NCBI GenBank assembly: GCA_004557655.1
Contig: SFGJ01000028.1
Span: 1-36,112 of the forward strand
From: Clostridiales bacterium
GTDB lineage: Bacteria > Bacillota > Clostridia > Oscillospirales > Oscillospiraceae
Direction of reading: 5' to 3'
Length of the DNA stretch: 36,112 nucleotides
Shown here: in pieces, positions 1 to 7,346 of the stretch
Numbering within the stretch: the stretch's first letter is position 1
How the letters are laid out: each line of letters begins with the position of its first letter
The notes under the pieces: generated by a model
Seen by the model: only the letters and a program-made list of their open reading frames with translations
Told to the model about the DNA's origin: nothing
The model's database searches: none
Position numbers and translations under genes: made by a program

Positions 1-1
1 G

Positions 2-1297
2 TATTTCTACCTCAAGAACGCCCAGGGCGATGTGACCGGGCTGGTGGACAGCACGGGGGCGAAAGTGGTTGCCTATACCTACGGCCCGTGGGGCGAAGCA
101 TGGGGCGTGAGCGGGACACTTGCCTCCACCTTGGGAGCTATGAATCTCCTCCGTTACCGGGGCTATGTCTACGATAACGAGACGGGGCTGTATTACCTCA
201 ATAGCCGGTACTATAATCCTACTTGGGGTAGGTTTATCAATGCCGATTCGGAAATGGCTGGCATCGGTGGAGCTACACAGGGATATAGCCTCTTCGCTTA
301 TTGCCACAACAATCCTGTCAACATGTCTGATTCCGACGGAAACTGGCCTAAATGGTTAACGGGTGCAGCAAATGCAGTGAGCGGCGTTCTTCAAATGGTG
401 GCTGGCGCAGCTGTAGGTACGACTTTAGGGTGGACTGGAATTGGCGCTGTAGCGGCAGGGTTCTTGATGGCCAATGGTGCCGCAACTGCCACACAAGGTA
501 TTGGACAAGTTGTAAACAGTGTCTCCGGCTCGAGAGTGTTGCGAGAAGACAACATTATTAGAACGGGTGTGCAGGCAGCAGGCAATGCCATCGGCGGACC
601 AACTGGAGCTATGATTGCCGGTGCTCTATATGATGGGGCCGTAATTGCCGCAAATATCTATGCCGGCAAAGCTATAAGTACACCGAGTCAGTGTTTTATT
701 GCAGGAACAGCAGTCCTCACAGTGACCGGGAATAGGGCAATTGAAACCATAGAGGCTGGCGATATGGTTTGGGCAGAGAATCCCGAAACTGGCGAGAAAG
801 AACTAAAAACCGTTGTTCAAACATTTGTGAATGAGGCAAGCGAGTTGATACATGTTTGCGTAAACGGCGAAGAGATTATCACAACAACAGAGCATCCGTT
901 CTATTCTCCTGTAAAGGGCTGGACTGCTGCCTGCAAATTGCGAGCGGGAGATATTCTCGTATTGCAGAGCGGCAAGTATGTAATAGTTGAAAAAGTCCAG
1001 CATGAGATTCTCGAAGCTCCGATTGCGGTTTATAATTTTGAAGTCGAGGATTTCCACACATACTATGTAGGCGAATCTGCCGTACTTGTGCATAATGCAT
1101 GTCAAAGGATGGGCAAGCAAAAAGGGAATGCTCCACGAAGTAATCAAGCGCAAAACCGGCAGTTTGATAGTATTATTAAAGAATATCATTTGACAAAAAG
1201 CGAAGCAAGGCAACTACATGATTCAATTACAGGGCAGGGATATGGGAGAAGTGAAATAATAGAAGAATTGATATCCCTTTTCCCCGAAAAGAGGTGA
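2..1297 (+). CDS. Rhs-family polymorphic toxin, C-terminal part with Hint domain (5' end outside window)
   Basis: The reading frame is open from the left edge, so only the end of an Rhs/YD-repeat protein is seen. Counting from the first Met in the window (position 32), residues 1-105 are Rhs core with the hallmark motifs RYRGYVYD, GLYYLNSRYYNP and GRFINADS, which end the Rhs shell. Residues 108-215 are a Gly/Ala-rich hydrophobic pre-toxin region. Residues 221-357 are a Hint domain: it opens with Cys221 (CFIAGTAV), has the TTEHPFY block B, and ends VLVHNAC, the expected self-cleavage junction. The last 64 residues, rich in charge and containing ARQLHDSITGQGY, are the released toxin candidate; I cannot name its activity. 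Rhs proteins normally deliver such tips into competing cells. An immunity candidate follows directly. Confidence 0.85.
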   Translation, partial: YFYLKNAQGDVTGLVDSTGAKVVAYTYGPWGEAWGVSGTLASTLGAMNLLRYRGYVYDNETGLYYLNSRYYNPTWGRFINADSEMAGIGGATQGYSLFAYCHNNPVNMSDSDGNWPKWLTGAANAVSGVLQMVAGAAVGTTLGWTGIGAVAAGFLMANGAATATQGIGQVVNSVSGSRVLREDNIIRTGVQAAGNAIGGPTGAMIAGALYDGAVIAANIYAGKAISTPSQCFIAGTAVLTVTGNRAIETIEAGDMVWAENPETGEKELKTVVQTFVNEASELIHVCVNGEEIITTTEHPFYSPVKGWTAACKLRAGDILVLQSGKYVIVEKVQHEILEAPIAVYNFEVEDFHTYYVGESAVLVHNACQRMGKQKGNAPRSNQAQNRQFDSIIKEYHLTKSEARQLHDSITGQGYGRSEIIEELISLFPEKR

Positions 1298-1305
1298 GTA
1301 TTTAC

Positions 1306-1806
1306 ATGGAATTTAGCAGAATTGCAGATTATATGCAGGCTTCTCTAACAGGCAAGCGTTTAAGATATATTACGCGAAGCTGTGAGCTTGTGGACTTAGG
1401 CTTGGGCGATATCATCACAAGAAGAAACAGATTTGGAAACGATACTAAAGTTGCAACTCTCTCTCTCCATTTGCAATGTCCATTTAGAATTACAAGGCAG
1501 AGTGGAATTTTAATTGGCAGTGATGATTTGTTTGTAAGCTCCTCCTCTGCGGGAAATGTTGTGGATTTGGGAATGCAAAATACCTGTGTATTTGATGACA
1601 AGTTGGAATTATTGCATGAACTTTTTACAGATGAATCTGTGGTTCGTGTCTCTGTTAACTCCTGTGGCGACCTTTCCCTTCAATTGACCACATTAAATAT
1701 TTCGGTTTTTTGCACAGGCTCGACAGAAAACGAAATGTGGCGTTTTTTTGAGACGGGAACGGATAAACCTCACATTATTCGCACTGGTATAGGCTTTGAT
1801 AGTTAG
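1306..1806 (+). CDS. Putative immunity protein of the Hint-linked Rhs toxin
   Basis: A 166-residue soluble protein without a signal peptide or membrane segment, starting 8 bp after the stop of the Rhs-toxin gene. I chose ATG 1306 because a GAAAAGAGGTG ribosome binding site lies about 9 bases upstream; a GTG at 1294 is in frame but overlaps the toxin stop. Its function is inferred only from position: in Rhs and other polymorphic toxin loci, the gene immediately after the toxin tip encodes the cognate immunity protein. The sequence does not match an immunity family I can name with confidence. It has a mixed alpha/beta appearance with several short hydrophobic strands. Confidence 0.6.
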   Translation: MEFSRIADYMQASLTGKRLRYITRSCELVDLGLGDIITRRNRFGNDTKVATLSLHLQCPFRITRQSGILIGSDDLFVSSSSAGNVVDLGMQNTCVFDDKLELLHELFTDESVVRVSVNSCGDLSLQLTTLNISVFCTGSTENEMWRFFETGTDKPHIIRTGIGFDS

Positions 1807-1855
1807 AGAAATTTGTATTTTATAGCCACTTACTGCGCCTTGACCCACAACAAAT

Positions 1856-3097
1856 ATGTTAGCCGAAAGAGAGCACCGCGTGGCTTACGCGGTGCCCTCT
1901 TTCCGTAATTGGCAGTATCTGTCCATGCGGGTGGCGGCGAAAATGGCCTATACCTCCATGCGCATTATTTTGGTCTACGAATGCAATGCAAATGTGGTAT
2001 ACTTTGATGGGGCAAAGCTATTCACTGCCAGCGGTCAGCGTATTTCCAAAACCGTGGGCGGCACTACTTACAACTACCACTATCTGGGCGACCAACTGGT
2101 GGAAATGGCCTGGGGTGCCAATCGGATGCACTTTACCTACGATGCCATTGGGCCGCTATCTGTGAACTTTAACGGCACGGAGTATTTCTACCTCAAGAAC
2201 GCCCAGGGCGATGTGACCGGGCTGGTGGACAGCACAGGGACGAAAGTGGTTGCCTATACCTACGGTCCGTGGGGCGAAGCATGGGGCGTGAGCGGGACAC
2301 TTGCGTCCACCTTGGGAGCTATGAATCCCCTCCGCTACCGGGGCTATGTCTACGATACTGAGACAGGACTGTATTACCTTAATAGCCGGTACTATAATCC
2401 TACTTGGGGTAGGTTTATCAATGCGGATTCGGAAGTGGCTGGCATTGGCGGAGATGTGCGGGGATCCAATCTGTTTGAATATTGCTTTAATAACCCGGTT
2501 AACATGAGTGACCCCGGCGGGAACTGGCCTAAATGGGTCTCTGGACTGCTGGATATTGCCAGTGGTGTTACGCAGATTCTTGCCGGGGTTGCGATGGCTA
2601 CCGCAGCAGCCGCAACGGGAATAGGAGTTGCTGTGGGAGTTGGCATGATTTTGAATGGCGCGGCTACAATAATATCCGGTGGGTCCCAAATATATAATTA
2701 CGCCAAGGGAACAAATAGCGTCCATGAAGAAAACTGGATACGAACTGGGGTAAAAGCACTTGGGAAAGTAATAGGTGGAGAAAAAGGGCAAAAGACAGCG
2801 GAAATAATGTATGATGCCGCAGATTTAGTATCCACAGTGTACTCGATTGGAGGTGGAATAAAAGCAATCAATCACACGGCTGCTAAACTTGAAACGATTT
2901 CAAGTATAAGCAAATCCTCTTTTTCCATGCTTAGAAAATCAAAGTTTTATAATGTCTACTCGGCGCAAAGTGCTATGTCACCAATAAAGTCCTACATTTC
3001 CCTACCTAAGCCGTGGTTCAGAATAACAAACATGGTTGGCGCAGGCATAGATGTGACTCGAACCACAGCAAACAACATTATTCCTCTCTTTAATTAG
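1856..3097 (+). CDS. Orphan Rhs C-terminal cassette (core fragment, pre-toxin region, unknown tip)
   Basis: An open frame of 413 codons, but the first ~55 are read through the shared leader and have no ribosome binding site, so the true start is uncertain and the cassette may be silent. From about residue 55 it is Rhs core (TASGQRISKTVGGTTYNYHYLGD is the entry region). The stretch from 2182 to about 2450 is almost identical in DNA to window positions 1-270. Residues about 223-280 are the same type of hydrophobic, Gly/Ala-rich pre-toxin region as in the first cassette (GNWPKW at its start), but no Hint domain follows. The last ~75 residues form a different tip ending NNIIPLFN. I cannot assign an activity. 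A small membrane protein follows. Confidence 0.65.
   Translation: MLAEREHRVAYAVPSFRNWQYLSMRVAAKMAYTSMRIILVYECNANVVYFDGAKLFTASGQRISKTVGGTTYNYHYLGDQLVEMAWGANRMHFTYDAIGPLSVNFNGTEYFYLKNAQGDVTGLVDSTGTKVVAYTYGPWGEAWGVSGTLASTLGAMNPLRYRGYVYDTETGLYYLNSRYYNPTWGRFINADSEVAGIGGDVRGSNLFEYCFNNPVNMSDPGGNWPKWVSGLLDIASGVTQILAGVAMATAAAATGIGVAVGVGMILNGAATIISGGSQIYNYAKGTNSVHEENWIRTGVKALGKVIGGEKGQKTAEIMYDAADLVSTVYSIGGGIKAINHTAAKLETISSISKSSFSMLRKSKFYNVYSAQSAMSPIKSYISLPKPWFRITNMVGAGIDVTRTTANNIIPLFN
1871..2003 (+). repeat. Rhs cassette leader, copy A (hairpin plus extended -10 site)
   Basis: First of three copies of a roughly 150-bp leader in the array (others begin near 3441 and 6141). It starts with a GC-rich hairpin, stem GCACCGCGT 1873-1881 paired with 1887-1895 around a GGCTT loop and followed by a pyrimidine-rich CTCTTTCC, so it may terminate the upstream toxin/immunity transcript. 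About 100 bp later lies TGGTATACT (1995-2003), an extended -10 promoter-like element kept in all three copies; I see no good -35. Rhs core begins just downstream. Confidence 0.6.
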
Positions 3098-3121
3098 TTC
3101 AACCAAGGGGGCACACAAATT

Positions 3122-3433
3122 ATGAAGAGACAACGAAGGGAAATTTCAAAAAATTTCAAGTATGTACTGGTCTGCCTTGCATTAATCGTTGGTGAGCTCG
3201 GCGGGGTCCTTACAAGTTCAGCCACTCTATTTGAAGTGGTGTCCTTGGATTTAATCGTATTTGTCCCGATTTTTATTAAGAGATATAAATATAACACGGA
3301 TATGGGCTCGATGATGATAAGCGGACTGATACGAACGGCTATATGGACCGCCCTTTGGACGGGCATGGCTTTTCTATCGAGATACAATCCAGTGGTGGAT
3401 AAAATCGTGGGCTGGCCTATAGTCCCAGCATAA
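3122..3433 (+). CDS. Small membrane protein, putative immunity protein
   Basis: A 103-residue protein beginning 24 bp after the stop of the orphan Rhs cassette, with an AGGGGG ribosome binding site about 10 bases before ATG 3122. A basic N-terminus (MKRQRREISKNFK) is followed by hydrophobic segments at about residues 14-30, 36-52 and 65-86, which suggests three membrane spans. I do not recognise a family. Its position directly behind an Rhs tip implies an immunity role. A membrane-embedded immunity protein would fit a tip that acts on the membrane, but this is inference. The next cassette leader starts 7 bp after its stop. Confidence 0.5.
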   Translation: MKRQRREISKNFKYVLVCLALIVGELGGVLTSSATLFEVVSLDLIVFVPIFIKRYKYNTDMGSMMISGLIRTAIWTALWTGMAFLSRYNPVVDKIVGWPIVPA

Positions 3434-3440
3434 CTAAGCA

Positions 3441-3593
3441 GAGGGCACCGCGTGGCTTACGCGGTGCCCACCTTTATAACTGGCAGTATCTATCCATGCG
3501 GGTGGCGGCGAAAACGGCCTATACCTCCATGCGCATTATTTTGGTTTACGAATGCAATGCACATGTGGTATACTTTGATGGGGCGCAGCTATT
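3441..3593 (+). repeat. Rhs cassette leader, copy B
   Basis: Second copy of the leader. The hairpin is an 11-bp perfect stem, 3443-3453 with 3459-3469, loop GGCTT. The extended -10 TGGTATACT is at 3566-3574. Identity with copies A and C stops at about 3593, in the sequence just after GCAGCTATT, where the other copies go on into Rhs core and this one does not. Confidence 0.65.
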
Positions 3594-3645
3594 TAACACC
3601 TATGCAATTAGTAACGACCGGCGTATAAAAATTATGGGAGAGTAA
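3529..3645 (+). pseudogene. Rhs leader fused by deletion to the last residues of a toxin tip
   Basis: In the same frame that leads into Rhs core in the other copies, the leader runs into a short tail, NTYAISNDRRIKIMGE, and then TAA (3643-3645). The whole Rhs core and nearly all of the toxin are missing. The tail lies directly before an immunity-type gene, exactly where a toxin C-terminus would be. I therefore read this as a deletion that removed the toxin but kept its immunity gene. That the tail belongs to a toxin is inferred from context. Confidence 0.5.
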
Positions 3646-3647
3646 CA

Positions 3648-3896
3648 ATGGATAAGCCAGCCTTTCTAAAAAAGCTCTGTGAATATGGCATTGATACAAA
3701 CATTGTTTGTTTTAATGACTCTGCAAAAGATGATGTGTTTTGTGTAATAAGCAACTATGGATATACCGATGTGTTTTACCGTGAAAGAGGCTGCGAATAC
3801 GATAGGCATAGGTTTCTATCTCAGCCAGAGGCTCTACAATATCTCCTAAATAAAATCCTTACAATATCAGGGATATGCAGCAATGACAACAATTGA
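3648..3896 (+). CDS. Small putative immunity protein (toxin lost)
   Basis: An 82-residue soluble protein starting 3 bases after the stop of the toxin-tail remnant, with a GGGAGAG ribosome binding site upstream. The N-terminal ~70 residues (MDKPAFLKKLCEYGID, FYRERGCEYDRH, SQPEALQYLLNKI) look like a compact intact immunity-type domain. I cannot name the family with certainty. The C-terminus after about residue 72 may have been changed: another open frame that looks like a different toxin's tail starts here, so a recombination junction probably lies near 3865. Confidence 0.5.
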   Translation: MDKPAFLKKLCEYGIDTNIVCFNDSAKDDVFCVISNYGYTDVFYRERGCEYDRHRFLSQPEALQYLLNKILTISGICSNDNN

Positions 3897-4062
3897 GGCA
3901 CTTAATGCGACAGGTGTGGTTTATGCTGTTCAAGACGGACCTACCCACGTAAGTGTAAGACCTGTAGGTGCACCAATGGAAGCCTGGATAAATGCAGGTT
4001 CCGGTTCAATTTGGACACAAGCGGTTAAATCGGTCGTCATTAAATGGGATGGAGGCTATTAA
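3883..4062 (+). pseudogene. Detached C-terminal fragment of a second toxin tip
   Basis: A 59-codon frame (ATG 3883, TAA 4060-4062), open upstream to about 3850, that overlaps the end of the previous ORF in another frame. It encodes TGVVYAVQDGPTHVSVRP and PMEAWINAGSGS, which has the look of the last beta-rich part of a polymorphic toxin and not of a free-standing protein. It ends one base before the start of a DUF5071-type immunity gene, again where a toxin tail belongs. No separate function is likely. The toxin family is not established. Confidence 0.4.
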
Positions 4063-4063
4063 A

Positions 4064-4453
4064 ATGGTAGATATTACAGAAATTATGGATATGCTCGATT
4101 GGCATATGCCCTCTGAAATTCAATCCAAAGGAATATCCTTAGCAATAAATACGGAAACAATTATTCCATTTATACAACCGTTAACACCAAAGCATAATAA
4201 AAATGTATGGGAAAATTGTGCTGTAATCATAGCAGAGAAAAGCGACGAAAGTCTTAAGCCTTATTTAGTTGAATTGTTAGAATGGTTGCAAGATATGAAT
4301 TGGCCGGGGGCTTTTTGCATCTTAAATAGGTTGCAAAAATACTCAGATAACAATTCTATCTGTAATGCAATTAATATTTGCATTGAAAAAGCAAAAAAGT
4401 GTAGGGATGAGGTTTGGGAAAGCAACTTGCGTTTACTTCTGCATAAACAGTAA
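4064..4453 (+). CDS. DUF5071-like immunity protein
   Basis: A 129-residue soluble protein. I chose ATG 4064 because GGAGG at 4051-4055 is placed 8 bases before it, although the frame is open further upstream. The middle part contains PLTPKHNKNVWENC and then LVELLEWLQDMNWPGA, the signature of the DUF5071 family, small alpha-helical proteins found repeatedly next to polymorphic toxins and treated as immunity proteins. The toxin it would neutralise is now only the fragment at 3883-4062. The protein has the usual full length for the family, so it may still protect the cell against siblings that carry the toxin. Confidence 0.65.
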   Translation: MVDITEIMDMLDWHMPSEIQSKGISLAINTETIIPFIQPLTPKHNKNVWENCAVIIAEKSDESLKPYLVELLEWLQDMNWPGAFCILNRLQKYSDNNSICNAINICIEKAKKCRDEVWESNLRLLLHKQ

Positions 4454-4480
4454 AGGCAATCCTAAAGAGTAAAGAGATCA

Positions 4481-4605
4481 TACCAGCAAGCATCGCCTTT
4501 TGGGGACAAAAGGCAGGTTGTTGGGGGAACCCCAAGCCCTTAAAGGTTTCAGGAATATTCCTGACAAGTCTGCGTTTGGGTGACCAAATGCGATGCTTGC
4601 TGGTA
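4481..4605. repeat. Highly structured repeat element (outer stem with four inner hairpins)
   Basis: A 16-bp perfect inverted repeat (TACCAGCAAGCATCGC 4481-4496 with its complement 4590-4605) encloses four more hairpins: 4495-4501/4508-4514, 4521-4526/4530-4535 with loop GAA, the 16-bp palindrome TCAGGAATATTCCTGA at 4549-4564, and TTTGG-GTGA-CCAAA at 4575-4588. A shortened second copy at 7213-7273 keeps the last two hairpins and the right outer arm. No protein is encoded. It could be a small mobile repeat or a structured RNA; the sequence does not decide. Confidence 0.6.
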
Positions 4606-4690
4606 CATAACAGATCCATTTTCTTTTTCGGCAAGTAACCTTCCGAAAAAATATCCCGGAGGGGGTCAACCCCTCCGGGTACATAACAGA
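4602..4690. repeat. Two hairpins framed by a 13-bp direct repeat
   Basis: GGTACATAACAGA occurs at 4602-4614 and again at 4678-4690. Between the copies are an 8-bp hairpin (4624-4631 with 4643-4650) and a 10-bp hairpin (CCCGGAGGGG 4655-4664 with 4670-4679). The block is directly attached to the right end of the structured repeat element, and a truncated Rhs core starts about 9 bp after it. It may be a second module of the same element. Confidence 0.5.
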
Positions 4691-5412
4691 ACCCAGCCGA
4701 GACAGGACTGTATTACCTCAATAGCCGGTACTATAATCCTACTTGGGGTAGGTTTATCAATGCCGACGGCTTTGTTTCTACTGGTCAAGGCATTTCCGGC
4801 GACAATATGTTTGCCTATTGTGGAAATAATCCGGTTAATCATTCCGACTCAAGTGGTATGTTTTGGAAAAAAATAGGAAGCTTTTTCAAGGGTATTGGGA
4901 CAGCCATTGCTAATTTCACAAAATCTTTTTTTGGTGCTGAAAGCCAATCCTTTATGACAACTGCAAAAAAAGAAGTTGTGCATATACCTGATCCGTTGCC
5001 TATTACTGCAAAGACGGGCGTAAAAACCACACAAACTATTGCAAAACACGGAGATGCATCAAAGCCCATTTCCGTATATACCAAGACAGATATATCCCAC
5101 CCTATCAAATCTTCTTCTGCGGGAATCAAGTTTAACTTAGGAAATGTTTCCTTGGACATTAGTCTCGGCCTTGATAATTCAGGAATAAAGGGATCAATTA
5201 AAAACGGAAATACAACTAACAGCTTTGGGGTAAAACTCAATCTATCAGAGTTAAAACTCGGATTTGAAAGTGCAACTTCCTATATGTGGGATGATATGAC
5301 CCAAACAACTTATGCCAATGTTGATGTAAGCGGATGGGCTTTTGTTGTCGCATACTGTCTTTTCAATACTGGGCAAACATATGAGTCGCCGTCATATTTT
5401 TATGGGAATTAA
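4687..5412 (+). CDS. 5'-truncated Rhs tip with unknown C-terminal domain
   Basis: The frame is open from just after a TAA at 4684 to the stop at 5412. It begins abruptly inside Rhs core (ETGLYYLNSRYYNPTWGRFINAD, coded from 4699), so there is no proper start; the first Met is at 4807. After AYCGNNPVNHSDSSGM a new tip of about 185 residues begins, with an amphipathic stretch (FWKKIGSFFKGIGTAIANFTKSFFG) and then a beta-rich region with repeated GIKFNLGN, NSFGVKLNLSELKLGFE patterns ending ESPSYFYGN. There is no Hint domain. I do not recognise the tip. It is probably silent in place and could be used only after recombination into a complete Rhs gene. Confidence 0.55.
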   Translation, partial: QNPAETGLYYLNSRYYNPTWGRFINADGFVSTGQGISGDNMFAYCGNNPVNHSDSSGMFWKKIGSFFKGIGTAIANFTKSFFGAESQSFMTTAKKEVVHIPDPLPITAKTGVKTTQTIAKHGDASKPISVYTKTDISHPIKSSSAGIKFNLGNVSLDISLGLDNSGIKGSIKNGNTTNSFGVKLNLSELKLGFESATSYMWDDMTQTTYANVDVSGWAFVVAYCLFNTGQTYESPSYFYGN

Positions 5413-5426
5413 ATTGGAGGCATTAA

Positions 5427-6035
5427 ATGTTATTTGGTTTTGTTAGAATTGTATTTTGGGGTATCGCCTTTCTGTTTAGCTCTATCTTAATTAAAAAGTC
5501 TCGCATATGTCGCAAGCGCACATGGATAATCCGCACTTTTATAATAGCAATTGCACTTGCAACTGCCTCTGCCTTTTTTCCTGTAGAAGATGCCATTGTG
5601 AATTTTTCGTCAGCTGAAAAATCGTACCAATATAACCATTCCGGCACTGTAATGCTAGAAGTAAACGGCGAAAAGTCATCCTTTTTAGTAGGAAAAAAGG
5701 GTGATGCATATGAGTACGCAATTATTCCAAAAGCAACACATGGCTGGAAATTGGGGTTGGGTGTGGATATGGAACAAGTTATTCAGACCACATCTGACGG
5801 AATCTCTATCCAAGTGTATAGGCACAAAAAAACAGGAGAACACTTTGTCGCGGCACAAGTTATGCAAGGAGGACCTGCAGATATATCTGATGTGCAGAAT
5901 TCCACATTTCTGCGTTTAGAAGAAGGAACCAGCGCTCTGGGCAAAACATTTTACACTTACTACGCCTACATAAGCAAATTTGATGACGAATACGCTTTGA
6001 CTGCAAATGGTGTATTAGTTAATCCTATGCTGTAG
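5427..6035 (+). CDS. Membrane-anchored protein, putative immunity protein
   Basis: A 202-residue protein that starts 14 bp after the truncated Rhs tip, with TTGGAGG about 10 bases upstream of ATG 5427. Two hydrophobic helices lie at about residues 3-22 and 34-51, separated by a basic loop (KKSRICRKRTW). The remaining ~150 residues form a soluble, beta-rich domain with no Cys pairs or catalytic motif that I can see. Position makes it the immunity candidate for the preceding tip. The family is unknown to me. Membrane anchoring suggests that it meets its toxin at or outside the membrane, but this is inference. Confidence 0.5.
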   Translation: MLFGFVRIVFWGIAFLFSSILIKKSRICRKRTWIIRTFIIAIALATASAFFPVEDAIVNFSSAEKSYQYNHSGTVMLEVNGEKSSFLVGKKGDAYEYAIIPKATHGWKLGLGVDMEQVIQTTSDGISIQVYRHKKTGEHFVAAQVMQGGPADISDVQNSTFLRLEEGTSALGKTFYTYYAYISKFDDEYALTANGVLVNPML

Positions 6036-6140
6036 AAAAAGAGTTCTCATAACATTACTTTCGCTGTAATATTTTTTAGGGCAACGCTAACGGAACATTA
6101 GTAATTCCGCAAACACGCAACAGACAACTCATCCGAAAAG

Positions 6141-6290
6141 GGGGCACCGCGTGGCTTACGCGGTGCCCTCTTTCCGTAATTGGCAGTATCTGTCCATGCG
6201 GGTGGCGGCGAAAACAGCCTATACCTCCATGCGCATTCTTTTGGTTTACGAATGCAATGCAAATGTGGTATACTTTGATGGGGTGCAGCT
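6141..6290 (+). repeat. Rhs cassette leader, copy C
   Basis: Third copy of the leader: an 11-bp hairpin stem (6142-6152 with 6158-6168) followed by TCTTTCC, then the extended -10 TGGTATACT at 6266-6274. Identity with copy A continues beyond the leader into the Rhs core, as far as about 6545. Confidence 0.65.
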
Positions 6291-6799
6291 ATTCACTGCC
6301 AGCGGCAAGCGTATTTCCAAGACCGTCAACGGCACTACCTACAACTACCACTATCTGGGCGACCAACTGGTGGAAATGGCCTGGGGTGCCAATCGGATGC
6401 ACTTCACCTATGATGCTGTTGGGCCGCTGTCCGTAAACTTTAACGGTACGGAGTATTTCTACCTCAAGAACGCCCAGGGCGATGTGACCGGGCTGGTGGA
6501 CAGCACGGGGGCGAAAGTGGTTGCCTATACCTACGGCCCGTGGGGCCCGTTATTACGATCCTGAGATCGGTCGGTGGATTAATGCGGATAATCAGCCCTC
6601 TACAGGTAGTGATTTGACAGGAATGAATTTGTTTGCTTACTGCGGCAATAATCCTGTTAATAGAATTGATCCTATAGGAGAAGCTTGGTGGCATTGGGCA
6701 CTTGGAGCAGCAGTTGTGGCTGCTTGTGCAGTCGCCACAGTAGTTACCTGTGGCGGTTTTGCGGCCGCAGCAACGGCTGTATGTATGGTTGGTAAATGA
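6151..6799 (+). pseudogene. Frameshifted chimeric Rhs cassette
   Basis: The first part (to 6545) is Rhs core nearly identical to the other cassettes and ends TYGPWG. It is then joined to the core end of a different Rhs (ARYYDPEIGRWINADN, FAYCGNNPVNRIDPIG) in another reading frame. In the first frame this gives a stop at 6562-6564. The second frame runs to TGA 6797-6799 through a short hydrophobic Ala/Val-rich stretch. A 7-bp repeat, GGCCCGT, at 6535-6541 and 6544-6550 marks the join, which points to short-homology recombination. The toxin tip itself is missing. The cassette cannot make a working Rhs protein as it stands. Confidence 0.65.
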
Positions 6800-7190
6800 A
6801 TATTTGAATTATACATTACCTAACAATTGGTGTGCCGAAGAGGATATTGATAATCTTCTTTTGTATAATCCCAGCGGCAATGGTGCGATAACAACATCTT
6901 TTTTCAATGTTTTAAAAACAAAAGAATCTTTAGATGAGCAGATAAGCATATTGGCCAAAAGATTTATTGATCAAAATAATATAAATCTGCATTCTCCTTT
7001 AATACTTTTCAACAGAGATGGCAAGACAATTTTGTACGGAACAGGCACAACATCTGATGGTTGGTTTATTAAATTGTGGGTTGTTGCCAAACACCCGAAA
7101 ATAGTGTTTGCTACATATCAAAGTGAACGAAAAAGCGCTGAAGTGAAAGTATGTGATTCTATCATCGATAGTTTTCAGTTCGCATTTTAG
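6750..7190 (+). pseudogene. 5'-damaged immunity-type gene
   Basis: The last ~120 codons of this frame (from about NYTLPNNWCAEEDIDN) look like an intact small alpha/beta protein with LLLYNPSGNGAITTSFF and a C-terminal amphipathic helix (CDSIIDSFQFAF). This pattern resembles small immunity proteins that open with a short beta-strand and LPxxW. The upstream 30 codons are read through the pre-toxin DNA of the previous fragment in a shifted frame and no ribosome binding site precedes a suitable start. I infer that a deletion fused the pre-toxin region to the early part of the immunity gene and removed toxin and start codon together. Confidence 0.45.
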
Positions 7191-7212
7191 TCACGGTATT
7201 ATTAGATAAAAA

Positions 7213-7273
7213 GGTGTCAGGAATATTCCTGACAAGTCTGTGTTTGGGTGACCAAACGCGATGCTTGCTGGTA
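7213..7273. repeat. Truncated second copy of the structured repeat element
   Basis: Contains the palindrome GTCAGGAATATTCCTGAC (perfect over 18 bp in this copy), the GTGA-loop hairpin and the right outer arm GCGATGCTTGCTGGTA; the left half of the element is missing. In the GTGA hairpin the two copies differ at two positions and both keep pairing through G-U wobbles, which would fit selection on an RNA fold, but two copies are too few to prove it. Confidence 0.6.
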
Positions 7274-7346
7274 TAGGACAGTTGCATTCCCTATCTGTAA
7301 ATATTTTGTGAACGTTCAAAAACGAGGGTTGCATTTTTGCCTTTGA

